Shown piece after piece: positions 53,438-61,555 of a DNA stretch of 64,000 bases. This stretch comes from Alphaproteobacteria bacterium (lineage in GTDB: Bacteria > Pseudomonadota > Alphaproteobacteria > CACIAM-22H2), in the NCBI GenBank assembly GCA_017308135.1, contig JAFKFM010000008.1, positions 1-64,000 of the forward strand, given 5' to 3'. Both the position numbers and the translations under genes were made by a program. Every line of letters starts with the position of its first letter. The first letter of the stretch is position 1. Below the pieces are notes generated by a model. The model was given only the letters and a program-made list of their open reading frames with translations, ran no database searches and was not told where the DNA came from.

Positions 53438-54322
53438 ATGGGCGCGCGGCGTCAGACCTATATCGCGTACGGGCTTCTGGCGCCCGCGTTCCTGCTCGTG
53501 GCGGGGTTGATCGTCTACCCGCTTTACATGGTGTTGGAGACGAGCTTGCGGGTGGGGCGTGCGCCGAACGTCGCGCGCCTCGACCGCTTGCCGCTTGGCT
53601 TCGGCAATTACTGGCGCGCGCTGACCGACGACGTGGTCTGGCATTCGGCCGGCGTCACGGTCGTCTACGCCGTCGGCACGATCGCGCCGGCGTTTCTGAT
53701 CGGCCTGCTGCTGGCGCTGCTGCTCAATCGCGATTTTCCCGGACGGCGCTGGATCCGCAGCATGATGCTGCTGCCCTGGGCCGTGCCCGGCGTGGTCGCG
53801 GCGATCGCGTTTTTGTGGATGTTCGACTCCTCCTACGGCGTGGTGAACGCGCAATTGCGCAAAATCGGCCTCGCCACGACGGATATCGCCTGGTTCGTCC
53901 ATGGCGATACGGCATTGTTCGCGGTGATCCTGCCGACGATCTGGAAATGCTTCCCGTTCTTCGCGTTGACGCTGCTGGCCGCGTTGCAGTCCGTGCCGCA
54001 AACGCTGTACGAGGCCGCGCGCGTGGACGGCGCCAGTCCGTTCCAAATTTTCCGCAACGTCACCTGGCCCGGCATTCGCGGTGCGGCCGCGCTGGCCCTC
54101 GTGTTGCAGGGCCTGTGGGTGGTGAAGGATTTCGACCTCGTCTTCGCCACCACCGGCGGCGGCCCGTCGCGCGCCACGCAAACCTTGTCGCTGCTGGTTT
54201 ACGAAGAAGCCTTCCAATTCTTCCGCATGGGGCAAGCCTCGGCGATCGGCGTGCTGATGCTGATCTTGTGCGCGTGCCTCGCCTATCTCGCGATGCGCTG
54301 GGGCCGAAAGGATTTCCACTGA
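53438..54322 (+). CDS. Carbohydrate ABC transporter permease (MalF/UgpA-like, set 2)
   Basis: 294 residues, six membrane segments; EAA loop QTLYEAARVDGASPFQIFRN. ATG 53438 is chosen over a TTG at 53423. The stop overlaps the next permease start by one base (TGATG). Confidence 0.9.
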   Translation: MGARRQTYIAYGLLAPAFLLVAGLIVYPLYMVLETSLRVGRAPNVARLDRLPLGFGNYWRALTDDVVWHSAGVTVVYAVGTIAPAFLIGLLLALLLNRDFPGRRWIRSMMLLPWAVPGVVAAIAFLWMFDSSYGVVNAQLRKIGLATTDIAWFVHGDTALFAVILPTIWKCFPFFALTLLAALQSVPQTLYEAARVDGASPFQIFRNVTWPGIRGAAALALVLQGLWVVKDFDLVFATTGGGPSRATQTLSLLVYEEAFQFFRMGQASAIGVLMLILCACLAYLAMRWGRKDFH

Positions 54323-55158
54323 TGCCCGTTCCGGTCTGGCGCCCGTATCTGCTGCTCGCGACGTCGCTGATCTGCCTCGTCGTCGTGCTGTTCCCGTTCT
54401 ATTGGATCGTCATCACGTCGATCCTGCCGACGGAAATCGTGCTGTCGCGCAACCCGCCGCTGCTGCCGCCCTTGGGCGAGATCACTTTCGCCGCGTATTT
54501 CGAAGTGTTCGCGCGCAAGCCGCTGCTGACCTGGATCTCGAATTCGATGATGATCACGGCGGGCACGCTGGCGATCACGATTTCGACGGGCGCGATGGCG
54601 GGCTATTCGCTGTCGCGCTTCCGCACCAAGGCGCAGCAGGCGATGGGGTTCGGTCTGCTCGCCAGCAAGATGCTGCCGGGTTCGCTGATCATCATCCCGT
54701 TCTTCATCCTGTTCTCGAAGGCGGGACTGATCGAATCGAAGCTCGGCGTCATCCTGGCGAATTCGGCGACCGCCGTGCCGTTCGCGACCTGGCTGCTGAA
54801 AGGGTTTTTCGACGCGATCCCGCGCGAGTTGGAACAAGCCGCGATGATCGACGGCTGCAACGAATGGCAGGCTTTCCGCCATATCGTGCTGCCGCTGGCT
54901 GCACCCGGCCTCGCGGCCGCGTCGGCCTATATCGCGATCGTCACCTGGGCCGATCTCGTCTTCGCGCGCACGCTGAACTCCAAGCCCGACAATTGGGTCG
55001 TGACTGTGGGCTTGCAGTCCTTCACCGGCGAGTATCTCGTCGAGTGGGGCGCGCTAATGGCGGCCTCGGCCGTGTCGCTGCTGCCGATGCTGGTGCTGTT
55101 CCTGCTGTTGGAGCCCTTCCTGGTGAAGGGCAGCACGCAAGGTTCGCTCGCGAACTAG
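54322..55158 (+). CDS. Carbohydrate ABC transporter permease (MalG/UgpE-like, set 2)
   Basis: 278 residues, six membrane segments; EAA loop ELEQAAMIDGCNEWQAFRH. It is the last gene of the operon; its stop overlaps that of the convergent taurine-type ATPase. No ATPase is encoded with set 2, so it probably shares the MalK-like protein at 44291. Confidence 0.9.
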   Translation: MPVPVWRPYLLLATSLICLVVVLFPFYWIVITSILPTEIVLSRNPPLLPPLGEITFAAYFEVFARKPLLTWISNSMMITAGTLAITISTGAMAGYSLSRFRTKAQQAMGFGLLASKMLPGSLIIIPFFILFSKAGLIESKLGVILANSATAVPFATWLLKGFFDAIPRELEQAAMIDGCNEWQAFRHIVLPLAAPGLAAASAYIAIVTWADLVFARTLNSKPDNWVVTVGLQSFTGEYLVEWGALMAASAVSLLPMLVLFLLLEPFLVKGSTQGSLAN

Positions 55159-55898
55159 ATTTCCAGCGCTTTGTGGATGTCGGTCGCGAGGTCGGACGAC
55201 GCGACCGCGTCGCGCGCGCGCGGGTGCGCCGCGTCGATCCGGCGGTCGAGGCGCGCGCGGGCGGGCGAGCCCGCCAGCAGCACCACACGATCGGCGAGAT
55301 AGAGCGCTTCGTCGACATCGTGCGTGACGAACAGGATCGTCTTGCCGGTCGCCGCACGGATGCGCAGTAACTCGTCTTGCAGGAAGCGCCGCGTGATCGC
55401 GTCCAGTGCAGCGAAAGGCTCGTCCATCAGCAGCAAATCGGGATCGACCGCCAGGGCGCGGGCAAGCGCCACGCGCTGGCGTTGACCGCCCGAAAGCTGA
55501 TGCGGCCATTTCCCGGCTTGGTCGGCGAGGCCGACAAGCGCGAGCGCCTCTTCGGCGCGCTGGCGGCGCTCGGGCTTCGACAGTCCCAGGCCTTCGAGGC
55601 CGAGTTCGACATTCGCCAGAATGCGCCGCCAGGGCAGCAGCCGCGAATCCTGGAACACCAGCGCGATGGGCCGCGTGCCTTTTTTGTCGGACAGCGCCAG
55701 ATCGAAACTGCCCGTGCTGGGCTTCGCGAGGCCCGCCAGGATGCGCAGCAGCGTCGACTTGCCCACGCCCGAGCGGCCGACGATGGCGACGAACTCGCCG
55801 CGCGAAACGCGCAGATCGAACGCTTCGAAGATCGGCGTCGTGCGATCCGCGCCGGCGAAGGATAGACCCAGACGGTCGAGGGTGATGGCGGCGGTCAT
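55155..55898 (-). CDS. ABC transporter ATP-binding protein (TauB/SsuB-like)
   Basis: 247 residues without a TOBE domain, as usual for the nitrate/sulfonate/taurine family. Walker A GRSGVGKST at 41-49, Q-loop VFQDSRLLPW typical of this family, signature LSGGQ 135-139, Walker B LLLMDE (D159/E160), VTHDVDEA switch. ATGA overlap with the permease upstream. Confidence 0.92.
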   Translation of the reverse strand: MTAAITLDRLGLSFAGADRTTPIFEAFDLRVSRGEFVAIVGRSGVGKSTLLRILAGLAKPSTGSFDLALSDKKGTRPIALVFQDSRLLPWRRILANVELGLEGLGLSKPERRQRAEEALALVGLADQAGKWPHQLSGGQRQRVALARALAVDPDLLLMDEPFAALDAITRRFLQDELLRIRAATGKTILFVTHDVDEALYLADRVVLLAGSPARARLDRRIDAAHPRARDAVASSDLATDIHKALEI

Positions 55899-56707
55899 GG
55901 CTTCCACTTCAACAAAGCGTCGCGCCACAGCACGAACAGGTAATCGCACAGCCCGTAAAGCGCCGCGATGGTCAGCATGTAGACGACGACGATCTCGGTC
56001 GCGAGCAAGCTGGACGCCTGCATCATGCGCTGGCCCAAGCCCGGCACGCCGAACAATTCGGCGGCGACGACGGCCATCCAGGCTTGACCCAAGCCGGTGC
56101 GCAACCCGCCCAGGATGCCGGGGGCGGCGGCGGGCAGAATGATCTTGGCGAGTTTGGCGCGGATCGAGCGATGGCCGAACGCCTCGGCGACCTCGATCAG
56201 ATCGCGGTCGACCGCCTGCACCGCCGCGATGGCGGCGTAGAAATTGATCCAGAACACGCCGACCGCGACGATGAACGTGGCGCCGCCGGTGCTGACACCG
56301 AACCAGATGATCGCGAAGGGGACCCAGGCGAGGCCGGGGATCGGGCGCAGCACGCGCACGATATAGGACGTCGCGGATTCGAAGCGCGGCGACACGCCCG
56401 CCCAAACGCCGAGGCCGACGCCGAGGCCCGAACCGAGCGCGAGGCCGAGGAGGTAGTGCGACAGACTGTTAAAAATCGCCTCGTACCAAGCGCCGCTTTG
56501 CACGTCGCGCCAGAACGCGCCTGGCAGCGACGAAGGCGGGGGCAGCAGCAGCGGCGAAATCAGGCCGAAGCCCGGTGCCGCTTCCCACAGCAGCAGGAAG
56601 ATCGCGAGACCGCCGAGACCGAGCGCGGTTTTACCCACGCGGGCACGGCCCTTCGCGCTTACGCGCGAAGGGATCGGCGAGATTGAAGGCAAGGCCGCGT
56701 CGGTCAT
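55895..56707 (-). CDS. ABC transporter permease (TauC/SsuC-like)
   Basis: 270 residues, about six membrane segments. Family blocks RPIPGLAWVPFAIIWFGVS, and the EAA-like loop DLIEVAEAFGHRSIRAKL, then AAAPGILGGLRTGLGQAW. It begins 5 bases after the binding-protein stop. Confidence 0.9.
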   Translation of the reverse strand: MTDAALPSISPIPSRVSAKGRARVGKTALGLGGLAIFLLLWEAAPGFGLISPLLLPPPSSLPGAFWRDVQSGAWYEAIFNSLSHYLLGLALGSGLGVGLGVWAGVSPRFESATSYIVRVLRPIPGLAWVPFAIIWFGVSTGGATFIVAVGVFWINFYAAIAAVQAVDRDLIEVAEAFGHRSIRAKLAKIILPAAAPGILGGLRTGLGQAWMAVVAAELFGVPGLGQRMMQASSLLATEIVVVYMLTIAALYGLCDYLFVLWRDALLKWKP

Positions 56708-56712
56708 TACGA

Positions 56713-57747
56713 TCAGCCGGCCAGACGCGGCGCTTTGCGGAAATAGCTGTCGTCGAACAACCCGTCCAGCGGCGGCACGCGATCGTTGGCGCCGACCTTC
56801 ACCTGGTATTCCAGCAAGGCTTGCGTCGACTTTACGATCTTGTTCGGATCGGCGGTGAATTTCGAGCCGGGCGAACGCAGGGCGCGCAGCACCGTGGCGT
56901 CGTCGACGATGCCGCGGCCGAGCACGGCCAGGATCGACGGCACGGCGCGCTCGGGCTGGTTGATCAGCAGATCGGTTGCGCGCACGGTGAGGTCGACGAG
57001 CTTTTGCACGGCCGCTTCATTCGACTTCACGAAGGCGCCGGTCACAGCGAACACGCCGCCGGGCTGGTCGGTCAGCATCTGCCCGCCCGACGCGATCAGC
57101 TTGGCACCCTTGTCGCGGTCGAGAATGATGGTGAGGGCGGGTTCGCGCACCGTGGCGCCGTCCACGGCCTTGGCGAGCAGGGCTTGCTGCGTCGCGTCGA
57201 TGCCCATCGGCACGATTTCGACATGCGCGCGGTCGATCTTCGCGACTTCCCACAGCCAATGCTGCAAGGTGACGTTCGGCACCGAGCCAGCGGGCTGGGT
57301 GGCGACGCGCGCGGCCTTCTTGGTCGCCTCGAAGAAGCGCTTGAAGCCCGCGGCGGCATCGCCGTTCGCGGCGTCGATATCTTCGCGCAGGCGACCGCCG
57401 GCGATGAAAGCGAGTTCCTCGGTCGCGGTCGCGGCGACGACGCGGATATCGAGCCCCTTGGCGCGCGCGACGGCGAGCGGGGCGACACCCGCCCAATAGG
57501 TTTCGAGCGTGCCCGACGCGACCGCCTGGATCATGTTGGGGCCGCTGTCGAACTGAATGAGGCGCAGATCGATGCCCGCGTCGCGCGCCCAGCCATCCTT
57601 GTCGATGACGAAAAGCGGCGCGCCGCCGAGCACCGGGATATAGCCCGCGCGTACGACGATGCGGCTTTGCGCGATCGCGGGCGCGGCGAGGGCGGCGGCA
57701 CCGGCGGCGATTCCGCCCAGCAGGGTGCGGCGGTTGAGATTCGACAT
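56713..57747 (-). CDS. ABC transporter substrate-binding protein (NitT/TauT family)
   Basis: 344 residues of the SsuA/TauA/ThiY type with a twin-arginine leader (LNRRTLLGGI, cleavage near AIAQS at about residue 27) and a GGAGGT ribosome site. Landmarks: VRAGYIPVLGGAPLFVIDKDGWARDAG split over two strands, and FDSGPNMIQAVASGTLE. The ligand could be a sulfonate, nitrate-like anion, pyrimidine precursor or riboflavin-like compound; sequence does not decide. Confidence 0.9.
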   Translation of the reverse strand: MSNLNRRTLLGGIAAGAAALAAPAIAQSRIVVRAGYIPVLGGAPLFVIDKDGWARDAGIDLRLIQFDSGPNMIQAVASGTLETYWAGVAPLAVARAKGLDIRVVAATATEELAFIAGGRLREDIDAANGDAAAGFKRFFEATKKAARVATQPAGSVPNVTLQHWLWEVAKIDRAHVEIVPMGIDATQQALLAKAVDGATVREPALTIILDRDKGAKLIASGGQMLTDQPGGVFAVTGAFVKSNEAAVQKLVDLTVRATDLLINQPERAVPSILAVLGRGIVDDATVLRALRSPGSKFTADPNKIVKSTQALLEYQVKVGANDRVPPLDGLFDDSYFRKAPRLAG

Positions 57748-57842
57748 GTTTGACCTCCAAAAGGAAAGGCGGGTGTATCCCCGCTTGCTGCATCGCGGAA
57801 TTGAAGTCTTCTAACGTCGGGGTTGAGGATTATTTGCGACCG

Positions 57843-57947
57843 CTAAGCCGCAAGGCCGATCCAGCGGACCAGTCCGATGGCGAGCGCCACGAAAATCCCG
57901 GATTTGAAGGCGAGACCGAGCAGCTCGCGCGTGGCGACGTCAAACAT
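57843..57947 (-). CDS. Tiny predicted membrane protein (34 aa), unknown
   Basis: The frame begins ATG 57947 inside the end of the upstream small gene (ATGTTTGA overlap, 8 bases) and ends TAG. The product has one hydrophobic helix (about residues 16-33, GIFVALAIGLVRWIGLAA) after an amphipathic start (FDVATRELLG). The overlapping arrangement implies coupled translation. I do not recognise the protein. A single-pass accessory subunit of a membrane complex is possible but unproven. Confidence 0.45.
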   Translation of the reverse strand: MFDVATRELLGLAFKSGIFVALAIGLVRWIGLAA

Positions 57948-58140
57948 GGCCGGCCTCCGCCTCCGCCGGACGCAAGCCCAGAACGGCCTGAATCCGCCGC
58001 CAACCCGGAAAACCGAAATCGGCCGCCACGCTCGGGAAACCGGGCTCAGCGCACAGACACAGCTCCAGCGCGATCCCCTCGAGGGTCGGCGCGAAGCGGG
58101 GGCTGGCGTCGAAAGCCGGAATCGTGGCGGTGTCGGTCAT
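57940..58140 (-). CDS. Small protein (66 aa), unknown
   Basis: ATG 58140 has GGAGA eight bases upstream. The product is mixed, with FDASPRFAPTLEGIALELCL, CAEPGFPSVAADFGFPGWRRI and a short acidic tail; two cysteines three residues apart (LCLC) stand out. No family is recognised. It lies divergent from a LysR gene and overlaps the 34-residue membrane protein, forming a two-gene unit upstream of the taurine-type importer in the same direction. Confidence 0.5.
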   Translation of the reverse strand: MTDTATIPAFDASPRFAPTLEGIALELCLCAEPGFPSVAADFGFPGWRRIQAVLGLRPAEAEAGHV

Positions 58141-58245
58141 GCTGATTCTCCGGTTACGCGAAAATTGTCGGCGGATGGCGGCGGGGGCGCAATCCAGATT
58201 GCTTGCGCCGGCCGTTCGGTTTTTCTAAAGGCGCAGGAAAACTTG

Positions 58246-58255
58246 AACGGCCGTT
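58246..58255. promoter_or_regulatory. 10-bp palindrome in the LysR divergent region
   Basis: AACGGCCGTT is perfectly self-complementary and sits in the 164-base gap between the small-protein genes and the LysR gene, about 60 bases from the LysR start. It is a weak candidate operator. Confidence 0.25.
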
Positions 58256-58304
58256 TCGTATTTCTCCCGAACGTTTTCGGCGTTCCGCGAATATGTTCGC
58301 GGCC

Positions 58305-59222
58305 ATGCGTCGTCGTTTGCCACCCCTGAACGCGTTGCGCGCTTTCGAAGCCGTCGCGCGCCATATGAGCGTCACCAAAGCCGCCGATGACCTGAGCGTC
58401 ACGCCGGCGGCGGTGAGCCATCATCTGAAATCGCTGGAAGACCAGCTGCAGATCGCGCTGTTCTTGCGCACCAAGAACGGCATTCTGCTGACCGATGCGG
58501 GGCAGGCGATTCTGCCCGGCATTCGCGACGGGTTCGAGCGCTTCGCCGCCGCGATCGAGCAGATCGACAATCTGGGCGATTCGGGCGTGCTGACCGTTTC
58601 GGTCGCACCCTCGTTCGCCGCGAAATGGCTGTTGCCGCGCCTCGAAACCTTCCAGGCCGCCAATCCCGGCATCGACGTGCGCGTGGGTGCTTCGATGTCG
58701 CTCAGCGATTTTCACGGCGACGGCGTCGATATCGCCATCCGCTACGGCTCGGGCGGTTATCCGAACGTCAACAGCGAACGCCTGTTGGAGGAAGCCGTGT
58801 TCCCCGTATGCAGCCCGAAGCTGCTGAACGGCGCGACTCCGCTGTCGGGCGTCGACGATCTGCGCCATCACACGCTGCTGCACGACGACGGGCCGGACGA
58901 GGATCCGTCCTGCCCCAACTGGGCGATGTGGCTGAAGGCGGCGGGGGCGAAGAATATCGACGCCACGCGGGGCCCCAAGTTCAATCAGTCGAGCATGGTC
59001 ATCGAAGCGGCGGTGCTGGGGCGCGGCGTGGCGCTCGCCAAAGCCTCGCTGGCGGCGGCCGATCTGGATGCCGGGCGCCTGGTCAAGCCCTTCGGCGAGG
59101 CGATCCCGATCGATTTCGCCTATTGGCTGGTATGCCCGGCGTCGAAGTTAGGGTTGCGAAAAGTCGACTTGTTCCGGAATTGGCTGAAATCCGAAGCGGC
59201 CGAATTCGCGGTCGCCGCCTGA
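58305..59222 (+). CDS. LysR-family transcriptional regulator (GcvA-like)
   Basis: 305 residues. MRRRLPPLNALRAFEAVARH is the standard GcvA-type N-terminus, so ATG 58305 is preferred over the ATG at 58293. Winged helix about 5-65 (VTKAADDLSVTPAAVSHHLKSLEDQL), then effector domain (VSVAPSFAAKWLLPRL). It is divergent from the small-protein pair and 62 bases upstream of the molybdenum hydroxylase gene; either may be its target. Confidence 0.88.
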   Translation: MRRRLPPLNALRAFEAVARHMSVTKAADDLSVTPAAVSHHLKSLEDQLQIALFLRTKNGILLTDAGQAILPGIRDGFERFAAAIEQIDNLGDSGVLTVSVAPSFAAKWLLPRLETFQAANPGIDVRVGASMSLSDFHGDGVDIAIRYGSGGYPNVNSERLLEEAVFPVCSPKLLNGATPLSGVDDLRHHTLLHDDGPDEDPSCPNWAMWLKAAGAKNIDATRGPKFNQSSMVIEAAVLGRGVALAKASLAAADLDAGRLVKPFGEAIPIDFAYWLVCPASKLGLRKVDLFRNWLKSEAAEFAVAA

Positions 59223-59284
59223 ATATCGTTGTCGCGGGCACCGTCCGGGGGGTCTAATGGGCCAACTCGTACGGGTGCGGAGCG

Positions 59285-61555
59285 ATGACGATGGTAGTGC
59301 GGCGCGGGCGGATCGAAGACGACAGGCTGTTGCTGGGCAAGGGGCGTTACACCGCCGATAATCTTCCCGAAGGGTGCTTGCACGCGGCCTTCCTGCGCAG
59401 CCCTTACGCCCATGCGAAGTTGACCCGTTTGTCGGCCGATGCCGCCAAGACGATGCCGGGCGTGGCGGCGATCTTCACCGCCGCCGACCTTGGGCCGTTG
59501 CGCACCGGCGGTAAGATCGCGCTGAAACGTTCGGGTGGTGCCGACGCCCCGTTCACGCCGCGCCAAGTGTTGATCGACGGCATCGCGCGCCATGTCGGCG
59601 AGCCGGTCGCCATCGTGATCGCCCAAACCCAAGCGCAGGCGCAAGACGCGATCGAAGCGATCGAGGCCGAGTACGAGGAGCTTCCCGCGATCGTCGATCC
59701 GCGCGATGGGCTGGCGCCGGGTGCGGCGCCGATCTGGGGCGAAGCGCCGGACAATATCGCCTTCATTTGGCGCCACGGCGCCGTGGGGGAAGTCCAGGCG
59801 TATTTGAAATCCGCCGCGCATGTCGTGCGGCTGCGCTGCCCGATCACGCGCGTTTCGGCGGCGCCGATGGAAGGCCGTGCCGTGCTGGCGGTGCCTGCGG
59901 GAGAGCGGTTGGAAGCCATCGCCGCGACGCAATCGCCCTTCGGTTGGCGCGATAGCGTGGCCGCCGCTTTGGGCGTGGCGAAGGAAACGATCCATCTGCG
60001 CGCCGAGGATGTCGGCGGCGGCTTTGGGCTGAAAGCCGAAGCGACGCGCGAGGAAGTGGCGACGTGCTGGGCGGCGCGCAAGCTGGGCAAGCCGGTGCGC
60101 TGGATCGCCGATCGCGCGGAATCGCTGGTCGCGGACGATCACGGCCGCGACGTGGACGCGGAAACCGCCTTGGCGCTGGATGCCGACGGCAATTTCCTGG
60201 CCTTCCATGTCGATTACATCGTCGATATCGGCGCCTATGTTTCGGGCCGTTCGACCGGGCCGATCAACAATATCGGCGGCATCGCGGGCGTCTATCGCAC
60301 CAAGGCGATCGCGGCCGAAGTGCGCGGCGTGTTCACGCATTCCGTGCCGACCGTGCCGTATCGCGGGGCCGGGCGGCCCGATGCGACCTATGTTCTGGAA
60401 CGCACGATCGATCTGGCGGCGGCGAAGCTTGGGATCGATCCGTTCGAACTGCGCCGGCGCAATCTGGTACAGCCCGACGCGATGCCGTACCGCACGCCGT
60501 TCCTGTTCGAATACGACAGCGGCGACTTCCCGGCGGTGATGGAAAAAGCGCGCGGCTTCGCCGATCTTGCCGGGTTCGCCGCGCGCAAAGCGGCCAGCGC
60601 CAAGAATGGTCGCTTGCGCGGCATTGGTTTCTGCAATCCGATCGAGGTCGCGGGCGGACCGTTCACCAAACCGGGCGCCGATGGCGCCAGGATCGAAATC
60701 GACGCGGCCGGTCGCGCGCACATCTTCACCGGCGCTATGTCGGTTGGCCAAGGTCTCGAGACCGTGTGGCAGGACATGCTGATGGACCGCATGGGCATCG
60801 CCGCCGACAAGATCGTCTATCGCCAGGGCGATACCGATCTGATGGCGAGTGGCAAGGGCAGCGGCGGCTCGGGCGGGCTCAGCGTCAGCGGCGCATCCGT
60901 GGCGTTGGCGATGGACAAAGCGATCGAGGACGGCAAGAAGCGCGCGGCGGAGAAGCTGGAAGCGGCCTTGGCCGATATCGAATTCGGCGACGGCGTGTTC
61001 CGCATCGTCGGCACCGATCGCGTGGCGAACTGGGCCGAAATCGCGGGGCCGGAAGGCCTGAAGGCCGACGTGCATTTCCAACCGCCGGCGGTGACGTTCC
61101 CGAACGGTTGCCATGTCTGCGAGGTCGAGGTCGACCCCGAGACGGGCGCCGTCGAGGTCGTGTCCTATTCGGCGGTCGAGGATATCGGCAATGTGATGAA
61201 CCGCCAGATCGCCGAGGGGCAGATTCATGGCGGTGTGGCGCAAGGCCTGGGCCAAGCGCTGATCGAGGAAGTGGTGCACGATCCCGCGACCGGCCAGGTG
61301 CTGACCGGGTCGTTCATGGATTACGCGATGCCGCGCGCGACCGACATGCCGATGATCCGCATCGAAACGCATGCGGTGCCCACGAAGGTCAATTTTCTCG
61401 GCGCCAAGGGCGTGGGCGAGGCGGGCACGGTCGGCGCGCTGACGGCGGTGATCAACGCGGCATGTTCGGCACTCGCTCCGTTGGGGGTCAAGCATATCGA
61501 CATGCCGCTGACGCCCTATCGCGTCTGGGCGGCGATCCAGGCGGCGAAAGCCTGA
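59285..61555 (+). CDS. Xanthine dehydrogenase/CoxL-family molybdopterin-binding subunit (orphan)
   Basis: 756 residues, full length for a molybdenum hydroxylase large subunit. Domain 1 (about 15-125) is the alpha/beta hammerhead; the Mo-pterin domain follows with TQSPFGW (near 215), GGGFG 244-248, PYRGAGRPD from 358 and the catalytic Glu in GVGEAGTVG (E712). The CO dehydrogenase active-loop motif is absent, so it is an aldehyde- or purine-type hydroxylase rather than CO dehydrogenase. FAD and 2Fe-2S subunits, normally adjacent, are missing. It is convergent with the TRAP genes. Confidence 0.9.
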   Translation: MTMVVRRGRIEDDRLLLGKGRYTADNLPEGCLHAAFLRSPYAHAKLTRLSADAAKTMPGVAAIFTAADLGPLRTGGKIALKRSGGADAPFTPRQVLIDGIARHVGEPVAIVIAQTQAQAQDAIEAIEAEYEELPAIVDPRDGLAPGAAPIWGEAPDNIAFIWRHGAVGEVQAYLKSAAHVVRLRCPITRVSAAPMEGRAVLAVPAGERLEAIAATQSPFGWRDSVAAALGVAKETIHLRAEDVGGGFGLKAEATREEVATCWAARKLGKPVRWIADRAESLVADDHGRDVDAETALALDADGNFLAFHVDYIVDIGAYVSGRSTGPINNIGGIAGVYRTKAIAAEVRGVFTHSVPTVPYRGAGRPDATYVLERTIDLAAAKLGIDPFELRRRNLVQPDAMPYRTPFLFEYDSGDFPAVMEKARGFADLAGFAARKAASAKNGRLRGIGFCNPIEVAGGPFTKPGADGARIEIDAAGRAHIFTGAMSVGQGLETVWQDMLMDRMGIAADKIVYRQGDTDLMASGKGSGGSGGLSVSGASVALAMDKAIEDGKKRAAEKLEAALADIEFGDGVFRIVGTDRVANWAEIAGPEGLKADVHFQPPAVTFPNGCHVCEVEVDPETGAVEVVSYSAVEDIGNVMNRQIAEGQIHGGVAQGLGQALIEEVVHDPATGQVLTGSFMDYAMPRATDMPMIRIETHAVPTKVNFLGAKGVGEAGTVGALTAVINAACSALAPLGVKHIDMPLTPYRVWAAIQAAKA

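Noticed and set aside
59120..61495. Very long open frame on the minus strand opposite the molybdenum hydroxylase gene
   Set aside because: Arg/Asp/His-rich shadow typical of GC-rich DNA; the plus-strand protein has full family motifs and the antisense one has none.
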